This document shows positions 1 through 8,173 of a stretch of DNA of 64,000 nucleotides, one piece after another. The stretch spans positions 33,190 to 97,189 of the forward strand of contig JABMOW010000018.1 in NCBI GenBank assembly GCA_013204025.1. The letters run 5' to 3'. This DNA comes from Fidelibacterota bacterium. Its GTDB lineage: Bacteria > Fidelibacterota > Marinisomatia > SCGC-AAA003-L08 > JACNLC01. How positions within the stretch are numbered: the stretch's first letter is position 1; every line of letters starts with the position of its first letter. A program made the translations under genes and the position numbers. The notes beneath the pieces were generated by a model. The model worked only from the letters and a program-made list of their open reading frames with translations. It was not told the DNA's origin and did no database searches.

Positions 1-2414
1 TCATCTGCATAACCTGTTGGGTTACCAAATTCATCGTGATCTAATCCAGCTGTTGTAAAATTACCTGTTAATACAATTCTGTCTTCAATTTTGATATGAT
101 AGAAGTCAAAATTGAGCTTAAACCCCGCATATGTGGTTGAGATTCCAGCACTGATATTCTTAGACAATTCAGGCTTAAGTGTAGTTGCACCTAATGCCTG
201 AGCAACAGGATGATCAACAGGAAACGTGCCAACTTCAAAAGCAACCTGACCGGCAGGTGTATTTAAGAAATTAGTTGCGACTTTTGATTGATATGCCTGG
301 GCGAGTGCTGGTGCACGGAATCCAGTACTGAAAGCACCTCTTAAAATAATACCTTGTTGAACCTCATATCGCACAGAGGATTTAAAACTGAAATTATTGC
401 CAAAATCGCTGTAGTCTTCAAAACGACCTGCGACTCCGATTCTCATCCCCGGAAATAAATCCTTCTCTGCATCACCATAAAGTGCAAAGCTGGACCGGTC
501 TGCATCTCGTGTTGCGTCAGCATTAGATGGTTTAAATCCGGAAAAACATTGGCAGCCACCGGATCCATCTGCAGAGTTCAAACCAATGACAAATGTGTCC
601 GCATATGCAACACCATTTGTATCTGCAGGAATTGTAAAACTGTCCCACCCCGCAACTGATGTTCCATATTGCCCATTGGCGTAAGATGCAACCTCACCAG
701 CATAAATACGGTATGACTCGTTTCTAATTTCAGCACCAATAGCAAGATCCACGTCATTTACTTTAGTAGTCAAGTCAAGATTGTTGGTGACCTGTTCAAC
801 CCAGAATCCACCGATATCATATTCTCTTAGTTGTTCAGGTCCAAAAGAAGCGTTAGTTGATAACATCTTATAGTGGAAATCATTTCTACCAAAAACAGTA
901 CTTATATCATAAGCCCAATTATTGTACGCCCCTTTTAACCCAATCACATTTGACATATCAACTATGGTTGGTGTAATATGGGGAACATATCCCGTGGGAT
1001 TGGCGCTTAGCCAGGTTTTATTGGGTTGACTGGGCTTTCTGGTGTAACAGCCTGCATCACTGTTGCGATATGAATAGCCACCAAATGAATAAAAAGTTTT
1101 ATCTCCAAAGGGCAATTCAGCGTTATAAAATGCGCCCAGATTATCCTGTTGTCCATCACCCCAAATCATCCGTTGTGGATCAATATAGAAGTCACTTCCG
1201 ACGTTTAAGCGGTTTTGCTCTGCTTCATCATTTGCCCAATAGTCAGATTCCGGTTCATAATATGGATTACCTTCGAATCCAACACGGTTTGTTCTTCCGC
1301 GATGTCTGTATTCAGCAGCCAGCATAAAGGTGCCGCCATCTTTTAACGCAAATCCTTTGCTATACTGAAGCTGAAATACTTCACCGTCATGCTTTTTATA
1401 TTCCTTGCTTGATGTAACTAGCTGAGATGGATGATGGTAGTAAGTTGTATCAAAATCTCCTGTTGGTACTCCAAGTGCATCTAGTTCTGGATCAGTATAG
1501 AATCCATCAATATAAGAAAAATCACCAGTTTCAGTAGTTGGATTCCACTCATAAGGTGTGTCTTCGGCAATTCCTGAATTATATCTTCTTCCATTTCCAT
1601 AGATATCGTATCCAGTGGGTGTGGCTTCAACCGTGTGGTTGGAGGCACCTGATGTAAACGTAAAAGTACCTGGAGTATCTCCATCTTTTAACACAATATT
1701 GATTACACCGGCAATGGCATCTGAACCATACTGGGCAGCTGCGCCGTCGCGAAGTACTTCAACTCGTGCAATCGCACTGGCAGGGATAGCATTCATGTCC
1801 ACGCCTGTATCTCCCCGACTTGGACTATTATTTACATGTACCAATGCAGTTGTGTGACGTCTTTTTCCATTGACCAATACCAATACTTGCCCTGAACTGA
1901 GACCGCGAAGGGTCATTGGACGGACAGCATCAGAACCATCAGCGATGGTTGTTCTAGGCATGCTAAAGGAAGGTGCAAGGGCTTGAATAATCTGTGCGGT
2001 TTCAGAAAAACCAGATCGACGGATATCTTCAGCGGTAAATACATCTACAGGCACAGACTGTTCTTCAGCAGTTCTGGCAAATCGTGAACCAATTACAGAA
2101 ACCGACTTTCCGGATAATGCATCTACGTCCAGTGAAAAATCAACAACAAGTTTTCCAGCGCCCATCACGACATCTTTACTTTGTGATTGGTAGCCAATAT
2201 ATGTTGTTTTTAACGTGATGGCACCACGATCTACATTACGAATCGAATATGTACCATCTGCAGTAGTTGCAGTACCTAAACTGGTTCCTTCAACAGCTAC
2301 ATTCGCACCGGCCAATGGCTTACCGTTCGCATCGGATACCGTACCGATTACTGAACCTCCAATTAACATAGTCCCAATCAAAAAGATTGGAATCATTCTG
2401 ATAACAGTTCTCAT
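1..2414 (-). CDS. TonB-dependent receptor, 3' end beyond the window
   Basis: Outer-membrane active transporter. I translated the minus strand from the ATG at 2414 and it stays open to the window edge, so the barrel C-terminus is missing. The N-terminus is a signal peptide (MRTVIRMIPIFLIGTML). A CarboxypepD_reg-like domain follows at about residues 20-90 (GTVSDANGKPLAGANV). The plug domain is at about 110-230, with ADGSDAVRPMTLRGLSSGQV, VLVNGKRRHTT and a QYGSDAIAGVINIVL motif. The rest is aromatic-rich barrel strands. The start is supported by GAGGAG about 8 nt upstream. The substrate cannot be told from sequence. No SusD partner is visible and no riboswitch was seen in its 5' region. Family assignment is firm. 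Confidence 0.93.
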   Translation of the reverse strand, partial: MRTVIRMIPIFLIGTMLIGGSVIGTVSDANGKPLAGANVAVEGTSLGTATTADGTYSIRNVDRGAITLKTTYIGYQSQSKDVVMGAGKLVVDFSLDVDALSGKSVSVIGSRFARTAEEQSVPVDVFTAEDIRRSGFSETAQIIQALAPSFSMPRTTIADGSDAVRPMTLRGLSSGQVLVLVNGKRRHTTALVHVNNSPSRGDTGVDMNAIPASAIARVEVLRDGAAAQYGSDAIAGVINIVLKDGDTPGTFTFTSGASNHTVEATPTGYDIYGNGRRYNSGIAEDTPYEWNPTTETGDFSYIDGFYTDPELDALGVPTGDFDTTYYHHPSQLVTSSKEYKKHDGEVFQLQYSKGFALKDGGTFMLAAEYRHRGRTNRVGFEGNPYYEPESDYWANDEAEQNRLNVGSDFYIDPQRMIWGDGQQDNLGAFYNAELPFGDKTFYSFGGYSYRNSDAGCYTRKPSQPNKTWLSANPTGYVPHITPTIVDMSNVIGLKGAYNNWAYDISTVFGRNDFHYKMLSTNASFGPEQLREYDIGGFWVEQVTNNLDLTTKVNDVDLAIGAEIRNESYRIYAGEVASYANGQYGTSVAGWDSFTIPADTNGVAYADTFVIGLNSADGSGGCQCFSGFKPSNADATRDADRSSFALYGDAEKDLFPGMRIGVAGRFEDYSDFGNNFSFKSSVRYEVQQGIILRGAFSTGFRAPALAQAYQSKVATNFLNTPAGQVAFEVGTFPVDHPVAQALGATTLKPELSKNISAGISTTYAGFKLNFDFYHIKIEDRIVLTGNFTTAGLDHDEFGNPTGYAD

Positions 2415-2658
2415 AGATTATCTCCTCATTTGTTGTGAATGTTATTATGAAATGGTTAATTAACAGAAAAAATATACAAATGTTTAAGGGTAGAATAAAA
2501 AGAGTTATATTTTTCGAAATTCATGTATTGAATTGCTTGCGGAAAAATAGATTCATGAGTTTCGATTTTCGGAAAAAACAAGGCAAGCTGTTGACTCAAA
2601 AAAGGAACAATTGTTATTAAATTATTCTCTCGAATCATAATCAGAAAGGAGCATTAAT

Positions 2659-3057
2659 ATGATCACAGGCGGTTGTCTTTGCGGAGAAATCCGATATGAA
2701 GCGGATGAACTTCCATCACGGGTAACCCATTGCCACTGCAAACATTGCAGGGGTAGTGCAGGAGCTGCATTCATCACGTGGGCGGAATTTGATTCGGTGA
2801 CATTCAGATATACTCAGGGTAAACCAGAAGCATATGAATCCAGACCGAAAGTCACGCGGGAGTTCTGCTCACAATGCGGAACGCAACTCACTTATAATCA
2901 TGCAGATGAACCCGGTGTGGTGAATGTGACAGTCTGCAGTTTTGACGATCCGGCTATCGCGAAACCTGAAGATCACATTTGGTGCGATCGGAAGATCCCA
3001 TGGATAAAGCTAGACGATGGACTCCCAACCTATAAATTAGGAAAGTGGGATGAATGA
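2659..3057 (+). CDS. GFA (glutathione-dependent formaldehyde-activating)/CENP-V family protein
   Basis: This 132-residue zinc protein has the family's Cys pattern: CLCGEIRY near the N-terminus, HCHCKHCR at about residues 25-32, and EFCSQCGTQLTY at about 74-85, matching the two zinc sites of the GFA fold. Family members include Gfa, proposed to help form S-hydroxymethylglutathione, but most bacterial paralogues have no proven activity, so I keep to the family name. The start has a strong AAGGAG about 8 nt upstream. The stop overlaps the start of the next gene (ATGATGA), which suggests translational coupling to the barrel protein. Confidence 0.88.
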   Translation: MITGGCLCGEIRYEADELPSRVTHCHCKHCRGSAGAAFITWAEFDSVTFRYTQGKPEAYESRPKVTREFCSQCGTQLTYNHADEPGVVNVTVCSFDDPAIAKPEDHIWCDRKIPWIKLDDGLPTYKLGKWDE

Positions 3058-4739
3058 TGAACACTTCCACAAAACATAAGGATTCGCCTTGTGGAAGGTC
3101 ACGAAGATGGTACCTGATAATAATCTTATTTCTATCTTCCATCAGCACCGGAATCAGTCAATATCATCATCCATTGGAAAATATCACTGCTGAAACGCCC
3201 GCCTACCGGATATTCAATCATTTATTACAAACCTCCGGAGCATTACCATTGGCTGAACCGGGATATCTCACCTATACGGATTTAGAAGAAGCATTCTTAC
3301 AGTGGAAGTTGGACCATCCAAAACCGGAAGCTGAAGAAGAAAAATTGTGTACCCGTTTGGAGGAAATATTTTCTGATGTTCTGGAGTTGGATATGAACCC
3401 TGGTCGTTCATTTACACCTACACTAGAAGTGGGAATTGGCATTGATTATCTGCACCGACAGCCCATCCATCATACAGGGCAGGATTCCGTCTTTTATACA
3501 TTGTTCAAAGACAGAGATTTTGTTCGCCACTACGATGATCGAGGGAATCTGATTGATGTCCGGATTAAATCAAGTTATTGGCACTATCTGTATTTTGATT
3601 CTCAATTTGCCTTGAGAGAGTCATGGCAGGACATCAATTCTGTGTCTCATCATTTCCCTCGGGATTTCCATGATATTGAAAATAATTTCAACCGCGAAAC
3701 CATTTTTCTGTTCAGAATACCGCCCATCCTGATTGTGTCCGGTCGAGATCGATTGTCAATGGGACCGGGCCGACATGGAAATCTTTTGGTATCCAATTCA
3801 CTGCCCCCGCTGGACATCTTTAGATTTTCGGTAAACTTTGGCGATTATTTCAAGTTTTATGATTTCATTGCACCTATGAACAACATATTTACTGACCTTT
3901 TGGATGAAACAGTTCCTCCAAAATACTTACTGGGGCATCGCCTGGCTTTTCAACCCAAACCGAATTTGCGAATATCTGTTTCTGAACTTATGGTTATCAA
4001 TAGTCAGCTCCAGTGGAGTTATTTAAATCCACTCAATATCTTTCATAATATGTCAAATTCAGTAAGTAAAAACATCTTGTCAGGTCTGGATATTGAATAT
4101 CAAATCAAATCGGATTTATACTCTTATCTGTCACTTGTTATCGATGAAATTGATTTTTATCTGATTGAACCCGAGGGAGAGGCTCCACTGACAGATTCTG
4201 AAAGCCGATTTGTGTATGGAGTTCAACTTGGGCTGGATGGTTATAGCTCTCGTGTTGAAGATCAACCTCTGTGGTCAATTGAATGGGTGAAACTAAACAA
4301 ATGGTTATACAATTACGCCTACCAAACACAGGGCAAAGATTTAACCTATACCTATATCGACAGGCAGGATTTTCCAGAGCAAGATGCCTTTTATCGTTTT
4401 ATTGGTCATTATTTAGGATCAAACGCAGAGGCATTATATTTGGATTTTAATCAAAATAATTGGGGATTATTCTATCAATACATTGATCAGGGGGAGGTGC
4501 TGATCCTTCAACCTTCATTCTCGGAAGATTACCCGCTGCCTCATGAATATAAGCAAATTTTGGGCGCAAAATATCATTTGAATGGATTGCATCGAAACTG
4601 GTCAATGGATTTCGGATTAAATCATACCTGGAACATTCATTCTGGTTATGATCCCTTGACAACCGTGAATCGATTCGAATTCTGGATCGAAGGAAGGTTT
4701 ACCATACTAACATTGAAGGATATTTTCTTCTCGTCATAA
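3054..4739 (+). CDS. Wzi-like (capsule assembly) outer-membrane beta-barrel protein
   Basis: A 561-residue secreted protein. A membrane-spanning signal segment (WYLIIILFLSSISTGISQ) at about residues 18-36 is followed by a helical region, then many alternating aromatic/polar strands ending in a typical barrel-closing C-terminus. The stretch SMGPGRHGNLLVSNSLPPLD at about 227-246 resembles the conserved WGPG...LLLSNNA.P core of Wzi-family capsule-attachment barrels. That is the basis for the call, and overall similarity cannot be measured here. No capsule synthesis genes are nearby, so the role in polysaccharide attachment is inferred. Another ATG one codon downstream would also fit. Confidence is moderate for the family and low for a specific function. 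Confidence 0.6.
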   Translation: MMNTSTKHKDSPCGRSRRWYLIIILFLSSISTGISQYHHPLENITAETPAYRIFNHLLQTSGALPLAEPGYLTYTDLEEAFLQWKLDHPKPEAEEEKLCTRLEEIFSDVLELDMNPGRSFTPTLEVGIGIDYLHRQPIHHTGQDSVFYTLFKDRDFVRHYDDRGNLIDVRIKSSYWHYLYFDSQFALRESWQDINSVSHHFPRDFHDIENNFNRETIFLFRIPPILIVSGRDRLSMGPGRHGNLLVSNSLPPLDIFRFSVNFGDYFKFYDFIAPMNNIFTDLLDETVPPKYLLGHRLAFQPKPNLRISVSELMVINSQLQWSYLNPLNIFHNMSNSVSKNILSGLDIEYQIKSDLYSYLSLVIDEIDFYLIEPEGEAPLTDSESRFVYGVQLGLDGYSSRVEDQPLWSIEWVKLNKWLYNYAYQTQGKDLTYTYIDRQDFPEQDAFYRFIGHYLGSNAEALYLDFNQNNWGLFYQYIDQGEVLILQPSFSEDYPLPHEYKQILGAKYHLNGLHRNWSMDFGLNHTWNIHSGYDPLTTVNRFEFWIEGRFTILTLKDIFFSS

Positions 4740-4761
4740 ATTAAAAACAATTGGATATGCC

Positions 4762-5160
4762 ATGGAAAATACTGAAATAAATTCATCGGAAATTCTGCTA
4801 CCGAAAATCCACTCAACCATGATCATTTTCTACGTTACGGATCAAAAATGGTCTGCGGAATTTTATGAGAATGTGTTTGAGATGAAACCAGTGCTAGATG
4901 TCCCGGGAATGACAGAATTTCGAATTAGTGACAGTTTATCTTTAGGTCTCATGCCGGGTGATGGAATCAAACAGTTATTGGGCGATGCCATTGAACATCC
5001 GTTTCTGCATGGAAATTCCATTCCGAGGGCAGAATTATATCTGATGGTAGATTTTCCGGAGATATGGATGGAACGAGCCATTCAGGCGGGAGCAGAGGTG
5101 GTGAGTCCGTTGAGTGAACGGGATTGGGGGGACTTGGCAGGATACGTGAAAGGATCCTAG
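4762..5160 (+). CDS. VOC (glyoxalase/bleomycin-resistance fold) protein with replaced 3' end
   Basis: This 132-residue protein starts like a complete VOC-superfamily member: IHSTMIIFYVTDQKWSAEFY, then FRISDSLSLGLMPGDG, then AELYLMVDFPEIWMERAIQAG and DWGDLAGY. In relatives the last motif continues as about 10-15 residues (GY..DPDGH...E) that supply the final strand and often a metal-ligand Glu. Here the protein ends four residues after GY (VKGS, stop). The missing tail is replaced by DNA whose other frame matches a serine-recombinase C-terminus. The product probably lacks its last strand, so it may be a decayed gene. No substrate can be inferred. Confidence 0.7.
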   Translation: MENTEINSSEILLPKIHSTMIIFYVTDQKWSAEFYENVFEMKPVLDVPGMTEFRISDSLSLGLMPGDGIKQLLGDAIEHPFLHGNSIPRAELYLMVDFPEIWMERAIQAGAEVVSPLSERDWGDLAGYVKGS

Positions 5161-5336
5161 TTGGTTTGGCAGCAGCTAGAGCAAGGGGAAATGTAGGGGG
5201 TAGGTCTAAAAAGTTGGATGATAGGAAAATTGCTCTGGCTAAATCAATGATGGCCGATACTTCAAATTCAGTAGTAGATGTATGTAAGATGCTGGGTATA
5301 TCGAGAGCTACGTTGTATCGGTATTTGAAGGAATAG
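5139..5336 (+). pseudogene. Serine recombinase (resolvase/invertase) C-terminal remnant
   Basis: Translated in the frame of the stop at 5334-5336, this segment reads RIRERILVGLAAARARG, then GGRSKKLDD, and ends VCKMLGISRATLYRYLKE. That is the end of helix E plus the helix-turn-helix of Hin/Gin/Pin/Tn3-type serine recombinases, where IRERT..GLAAARARGR.GGRPKKL is highly conserved. The catalytic domain, including the nucleophilic Ser, is absent. An ATG exists at 5124, but the residues before the RIRER motif come from VOC coding DNA read in another frame, so it is not a real gene start. The remnant marks one edge of the AT-rich islet to its right. Confidence 0.8.
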
Positions 5337-5393
5337 GCTTCGGTCTATTTCTTTCTGTTAATAATTATGATAAAAGTATTGTCATTCGTGTAT

Positions 5394-6197
5394 TCAGAGT
5401 TTAATTATCTTTGACCAATCTGCGAATTTCTCATCGAAAGAATATGATGCATTCGCAGGACTAGTAGATAGTAAAGTGAAGTAAGCTATTCCATCTAATC
5501 GACTATAATATTTATTATAAAGTTTTTCAGCTTTTTGACCGTTAAATGCAATAATTTTGATTGTAGAATTTGTTTTGAGAAAACTTTCTAAGTCATTTGA
5601 AATTTCGTCTTTTATATCTGAGTCTAAACTAGTTTCTCTTATTCCTTTATGACAAACATCCCATACCGAAATGTTCTTATTAATCAGAAAACTAACCCTA
5701 TCAGAATATGAATCTTCATGGTGGGCATCGTGTAGGTTGTAAATTAATCTCCAGAATAAATTCCTAGGATTAGCATAGTACTGTTGACGTTTAAGCGATT
5801 CTTTTCCTGGCATGGTCCCAAGAATTAGTACTCTAGGTTTCGGGCCGAGAATAGGAGGAAATGATTTTGAATAAACTAAATTACTAGATGATCTACTCTT
5901 GGGTTCAGTATTTGTAGCTATAATAGTGATATTGTCAGTTCTCATATGAGGTGATTCAAGTCCAGACCAAGTAATATGAAGTTTATTATTTCTGATGTGA
6001 GATGAAAAATATATCGAATCTTTATTTGGAAGTTCATTAGACTGAAAGGTAAAAACTTGAATCTCATTTGTTTTGTTTCGACAAACATTCACAACTAGTC
6101 TATCAAATAAAAATTTGTTTTTATACCGAACACGAAAACGATCACCTGAGTTCTCTCGGTATTCGGGAATATTTCTGTTTATTGTTTTTATTGACAT
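5394..6197 (-). CDS. DNA-deoxyinosine-glycosylase-like protein with unknown N-terminal region
   Basis: A 267-residue protein. From about residue 112 it carries the signature of the hypoxanthine/uracil-DNA-glycosylase family (Mug-like, COG3663 type): PPILGPKPRVLILGTMPGKE, then SLKRQQYYANPRNLFWRLIY, WDVCHKGIRETSLDSDI, IIAFNGQKAEKLY and a C-terminal LLSTSPANAS. These enzymes remove hypoxanthine or uracil from DNA. The first 110 residues (MSIKTINRNIPEY...) match nothing I recognise and are not part of the usual enzyme of about 160 residues. AAGGAG lies 7 nt upstream of the ATG. The gene is AT-rich compared with its neighbours and lies in the islet beside the recombinase remnant, consistent with transfer. 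Confidence 0.75.
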   Translation of the reverse strand: MSIKTINRNIPEYRENSGDRFRVRYKNKFLFDRLVVNVCRNKTNEIQVFTFQSNELPNKDSIYFSSHIRNNKLHITWSGLESPHMRTDNITIIATNTEPKSRSSSNLVYSKSFPPILGPKPRVLILGTMPGKESLKRQQYYANPRNLFWRLIYNLHDAHHEDSYSDRVSFLINKNISVWDVCHKGIRETSLDSDIKDEISNDLESFLKTNSTIKIIAFNGQKAEKLYNKYYSRLDGIAYFTLLSTSPANASYSFDEKFADWSKIIKL

Positions 6198-6302
6198 ATT
6201 AGGCTCCTTTTTCTCGAGAATAATTTATTTCATACTACTTAACTATTTTTACAAAACGTAAGTTAAAATTTTCTGATAATTGATTTACTTTCATGGGTAT
6301 AA

Positions 6303-6878
6303 TCAAATTTCCCCTAATTTTGATATCCATAAAGTGAAATTTTTATCCATTCGAAATTTATAAAACCCAGTTCTTAAAATAGACATAGTGGAACTTGAAT
6401 TTATTAATATTGCTGCTAAATCACGGGCCACTGCAGAGCCACTTATGTTATTAGTTACAGATCCCTCCAAAATTTCAAGATTGAAAGAATAATTTTTTCT
6501 ATTTCCAACCTTAGAAAATTCAAAGGAGTTTAATTCAATCGACCCATCGGTTTCACCCTCTTCTAATATTTCAAGTATTGCTGGTGTGGTGCTTTGCCAA
6601 ATATTTGTGTATTTACCTTGTGATCCTGCTGATGGATAATAGTTTGCCATATTAAGGCTCCTTTCTGTTTTTGTTTTTGGGGAATTTCTTCTGGATTTTT
6701 TCAATTCTGCATTTCTTTCTCTTATTGCTCTGTTTAGACATTTCTTGGAATTGAATACTTCACCCGGAAAAGATTGTTCAAGTCGCCACTCTTGTTTGCC
6801 GTGTTGTTTACCACAATAACCACAATAATGGCCAGTCCAAGATTGAGGGAAAATTCTAAAATATGGAAAGTTTGCCAT
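6303..6878 (-). CDS. Hypothetical protein with N-terminal zinc-ribbon-like motif and strong internal start
   Basis: Not recognised. The 191-residue frame begins MANFPYFRIFPQ and has HYCGYCGKQHGKQEW at about residues 17-31 and a later KKCLNRA, a possible treble-clef or zinc-ribbon site. A basic linker follows (about 55-73), then a second region starting MANYYPSAGSQGKY. GAGGAG precedes the first ATG at 6878. An equally strong AAGGAG sits 7 nt before an in-frame ATG at 6650, which would give a 115-residue product without the zinc part. The two starts share the MAN..P beginning. The upstream motif of the internal start (AAAGGAGCCTTAAT) also resembles that of the glycosylase gene downstream (AAAGGAGCCTAAT). 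AT-rich, probably part of the same transferred islet. Confidence 0.55.
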   Translation of the reverse strand: MANFPYFRIFPQSWTGHYCGYCGKQHGKQEWRLEQSFPGEVFNSKKCLNRAIRERNAELKKSRRNSPKTKTERSLNMANYYPSAGSQGKYTNIWQSTTPAILEILEEGETDGSIELNSFEFSKVGNRKNYSFNLEILEGSVTNNISGSAVARDLAAILINSSSTMSILRTGFYKFRMDKNFTLWISKLGEI

Positions 6879-7337
6879 TTCAGTTGACTCCTCTTATTTT
6901 TTTGAATTCATTAAAATGTGTTCAATTTGCCTGATAGTTTGAATAAAAGGTTGTGTAATTTGTTTTGATACATTTTATTCTCCTTTTGTTTTATGCAATA
7001 TCCATGTGATGTAATTGCAGTTCGGAAGCCAGTGTTGGATTTTTGATAAACCAAGTTATATTTTGATACATTATCAACAACATAAGACTTTTTATTTTAT
7101 CCTTATTTTTGATCAATTATTTCTCCTTATCAATTTTTCGATGTTGGAATATACAACAGGCACCAATGAATCGTTTAACATTCATGTTAAAACTCCTTTT
7201 TTGTTGATGATTATGTCCATTCCATTGAATCCTGGACATTCTTTTTTCAAGATGTGCAGATAATGAGGATAGACACATTAATTTACGCAGTTTTCTTCTT
7301 TACTGGTATCTGGAAAATATACATTTTACATCTCAAA
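6879..7337. other. AT-rich gap with a chain of tiny minus-strand ORFs
   Basis: No gene of ordinary size is supported here. On the minus strand I see three very short ORFs, each behind a good Shine-Dalgarno: ATG at 7185 to a stop at 7117 (22 codons, AAGGAG upstream), TTG at 7116 to 6991 (41 codons, AAGGAG 6 nt upstream, abutting the previous stop), and ATG at 6973 to 6911 (20 codons, AAGGAG upstream). The next ORF in line is the zinc-ribbon gene starting at 6878. ATGTATCAAAA occurs twice, inside the second ORF and at the start of the third. These may be decayed gene fragments or leader peptides. An 82-codon plus-strand ORF across the region has no support. Confidence 0.3.
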
Positions 7338-7616
7338 TCAAGAGTCTTTCCAGTTCCACCATTTCAGTTTTTCAGCGTCTCGTTCAAGTTCATCTGTTTC
7401 TGCAAAATAGACGGCACACCTGAAAACGTATAGAAGACATCTATCCTGTACCTGGCCTGCGAAATCATTGGATGATCGGTATAATTCTTCAGGGTTTCGT
7501 CCTTTCAATTCATGGACAGTGGTAATCCCAATATTGATCAAATCCTGGGCGATGGATTTCCCAACGCCTGGGATGGTCATCAGTTCGGACTTTACAGAAT
7601 TAGTTTCACGCTTCAT
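7338..7616 (-). CDS. Cdd1-like helix-hairpin-helix protein (pathogenicity-locus family)
   Basis: A 92-residue protein matching the small Cdd1/pathogenicity-locus family. LMTIPGVGKSIAQDLINIGI at about residues 12-31 is a helix-hairpin-helix nucleic-acid-binding motif. It is followed by HELKGRNPEELY and by DRCLLYVFRCAVYFAET, the Cys-containing segment typical of the family. I chose the ATG at 7616, 16 nt after the cupin stop, because the residues a longer frame would add (from 7799) are read from cupin coding DNA and look random. The family has no established function. Here it is last in the TPP-riboswitch operon, which may be chance co-transcription. Confidence 0.8.
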   Translation of the reverse strand: MKRETNSVKSELMTIPGVGKSIAQDLINIGITTVHELKGRNPEELYRSSNDFAGQVQDRCLLYVFRCAVYFAETDELERDAEKLKWWNWKDS

Positions 7617-7632
7617 AGACTTATCTCTATCC

Positions 7633-8148
7633 CTACTTATCCATTGAATCCTGTGACAGGTATTTTTTGTCCCAGTATTTTTCAGGTTCTTCTTCATCGG
7701 TGAGATAATGAACTTCATTTTTATGTTGAAACATATTTTTCTGTTTCCTGATGTAAATTTTATCTGAATCGGGATATTCCACAATATCATTTTCATCATT
7801 TACAGATAGGGCGAAGAATTTGAAATCCTTGTGAGTATGATTATAAAACTGGTGAGCATTTTCTTCCGATAATCCGAAATGAATGATGTCACCGGAAGTC
7901 ACCTCACGGTACTGATTATTTTGTCGTAACATGGCTTTACCATCCAGCACAATGAAGAGTTCTTCCTCATGTCGATGGAAATGATAAGGGCAGGAAAACA
8001 TACCCGGAGACAGAATTTCAACATGAAATCCTAACTTTTTGGCTCCCATCTCGGCTGAAAATTCTGCTGATTCTCCCTGATATTTATCTCCTGCTGACCA
8101 GCGCTCAAACTGTAGACCAGATAAATTTTTAATGTTATTCCAATTCAT
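7633..8148 (-). CDS. Cupin-domain protein
   Basis: A 171-residue single-domain cupin. The metal-binding motif CPYHFHRHEEELFIVLDGKA at about residues 53-72 fits G(X)5HXH(X)3-4E(X)6G. The second motif is SGDIIHFGLSEENAHQFYN, followed by KFFALSVND. Such proteins bind a metal and act as isomerases, dioxygenases or ligand sensors, and the substrate is unknown here. The start at 8148 has GGGAG about 7 nt upstream. The frame can be extended to 8268, but those residues overlap the symporter gene. It lies 25 nt downstream of the SSS symporter in the TPP-regulated operon, so a role linked to thiamin-precursor processing is possible but unproven. Confidence 0.85.
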   Translation of the reverse strand: MNWNNIKNLSGLQFERWSAGDKYQGESAEFSAEMGAKKLGFHVEILSPGMFSCPYHFHRHEEELFIVLDGKAMLRQNNQYREVTSGDIIHFGLSEENAHQFYNHTHKDFKFFALSVNDENDIVEYPDSDKIYIRKQKNMFQHKNEVHYLTDEEEPEKYWDKKYLSQDSMDK

Positions 8149-8173
8149 AATACTCCCTGTCAATGTTAGAAAA

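Noticed and set aside
6198..6302. Integron attC-like site between the two islet genes
   Set aside because: A weak TTAAC/GTTAA inverted pair is present but the attC core (GTTRRRY and its partner) and an attC-like fold are not.
7015..7263. 82-codon plus-strand ORF in the islet gap
   Set aside because: AT-rich, no Shine-Dalgarno, no recognisable protein features, antisense to the tiny-ORF chain; looks like chance.
7617..7799. Upstream extension of the Cdd1-like gene
   Set aside because: The added residues lie in cupin coding DNA in another frame and have no family similarity; the ATG at 7616 gives the normal family length.
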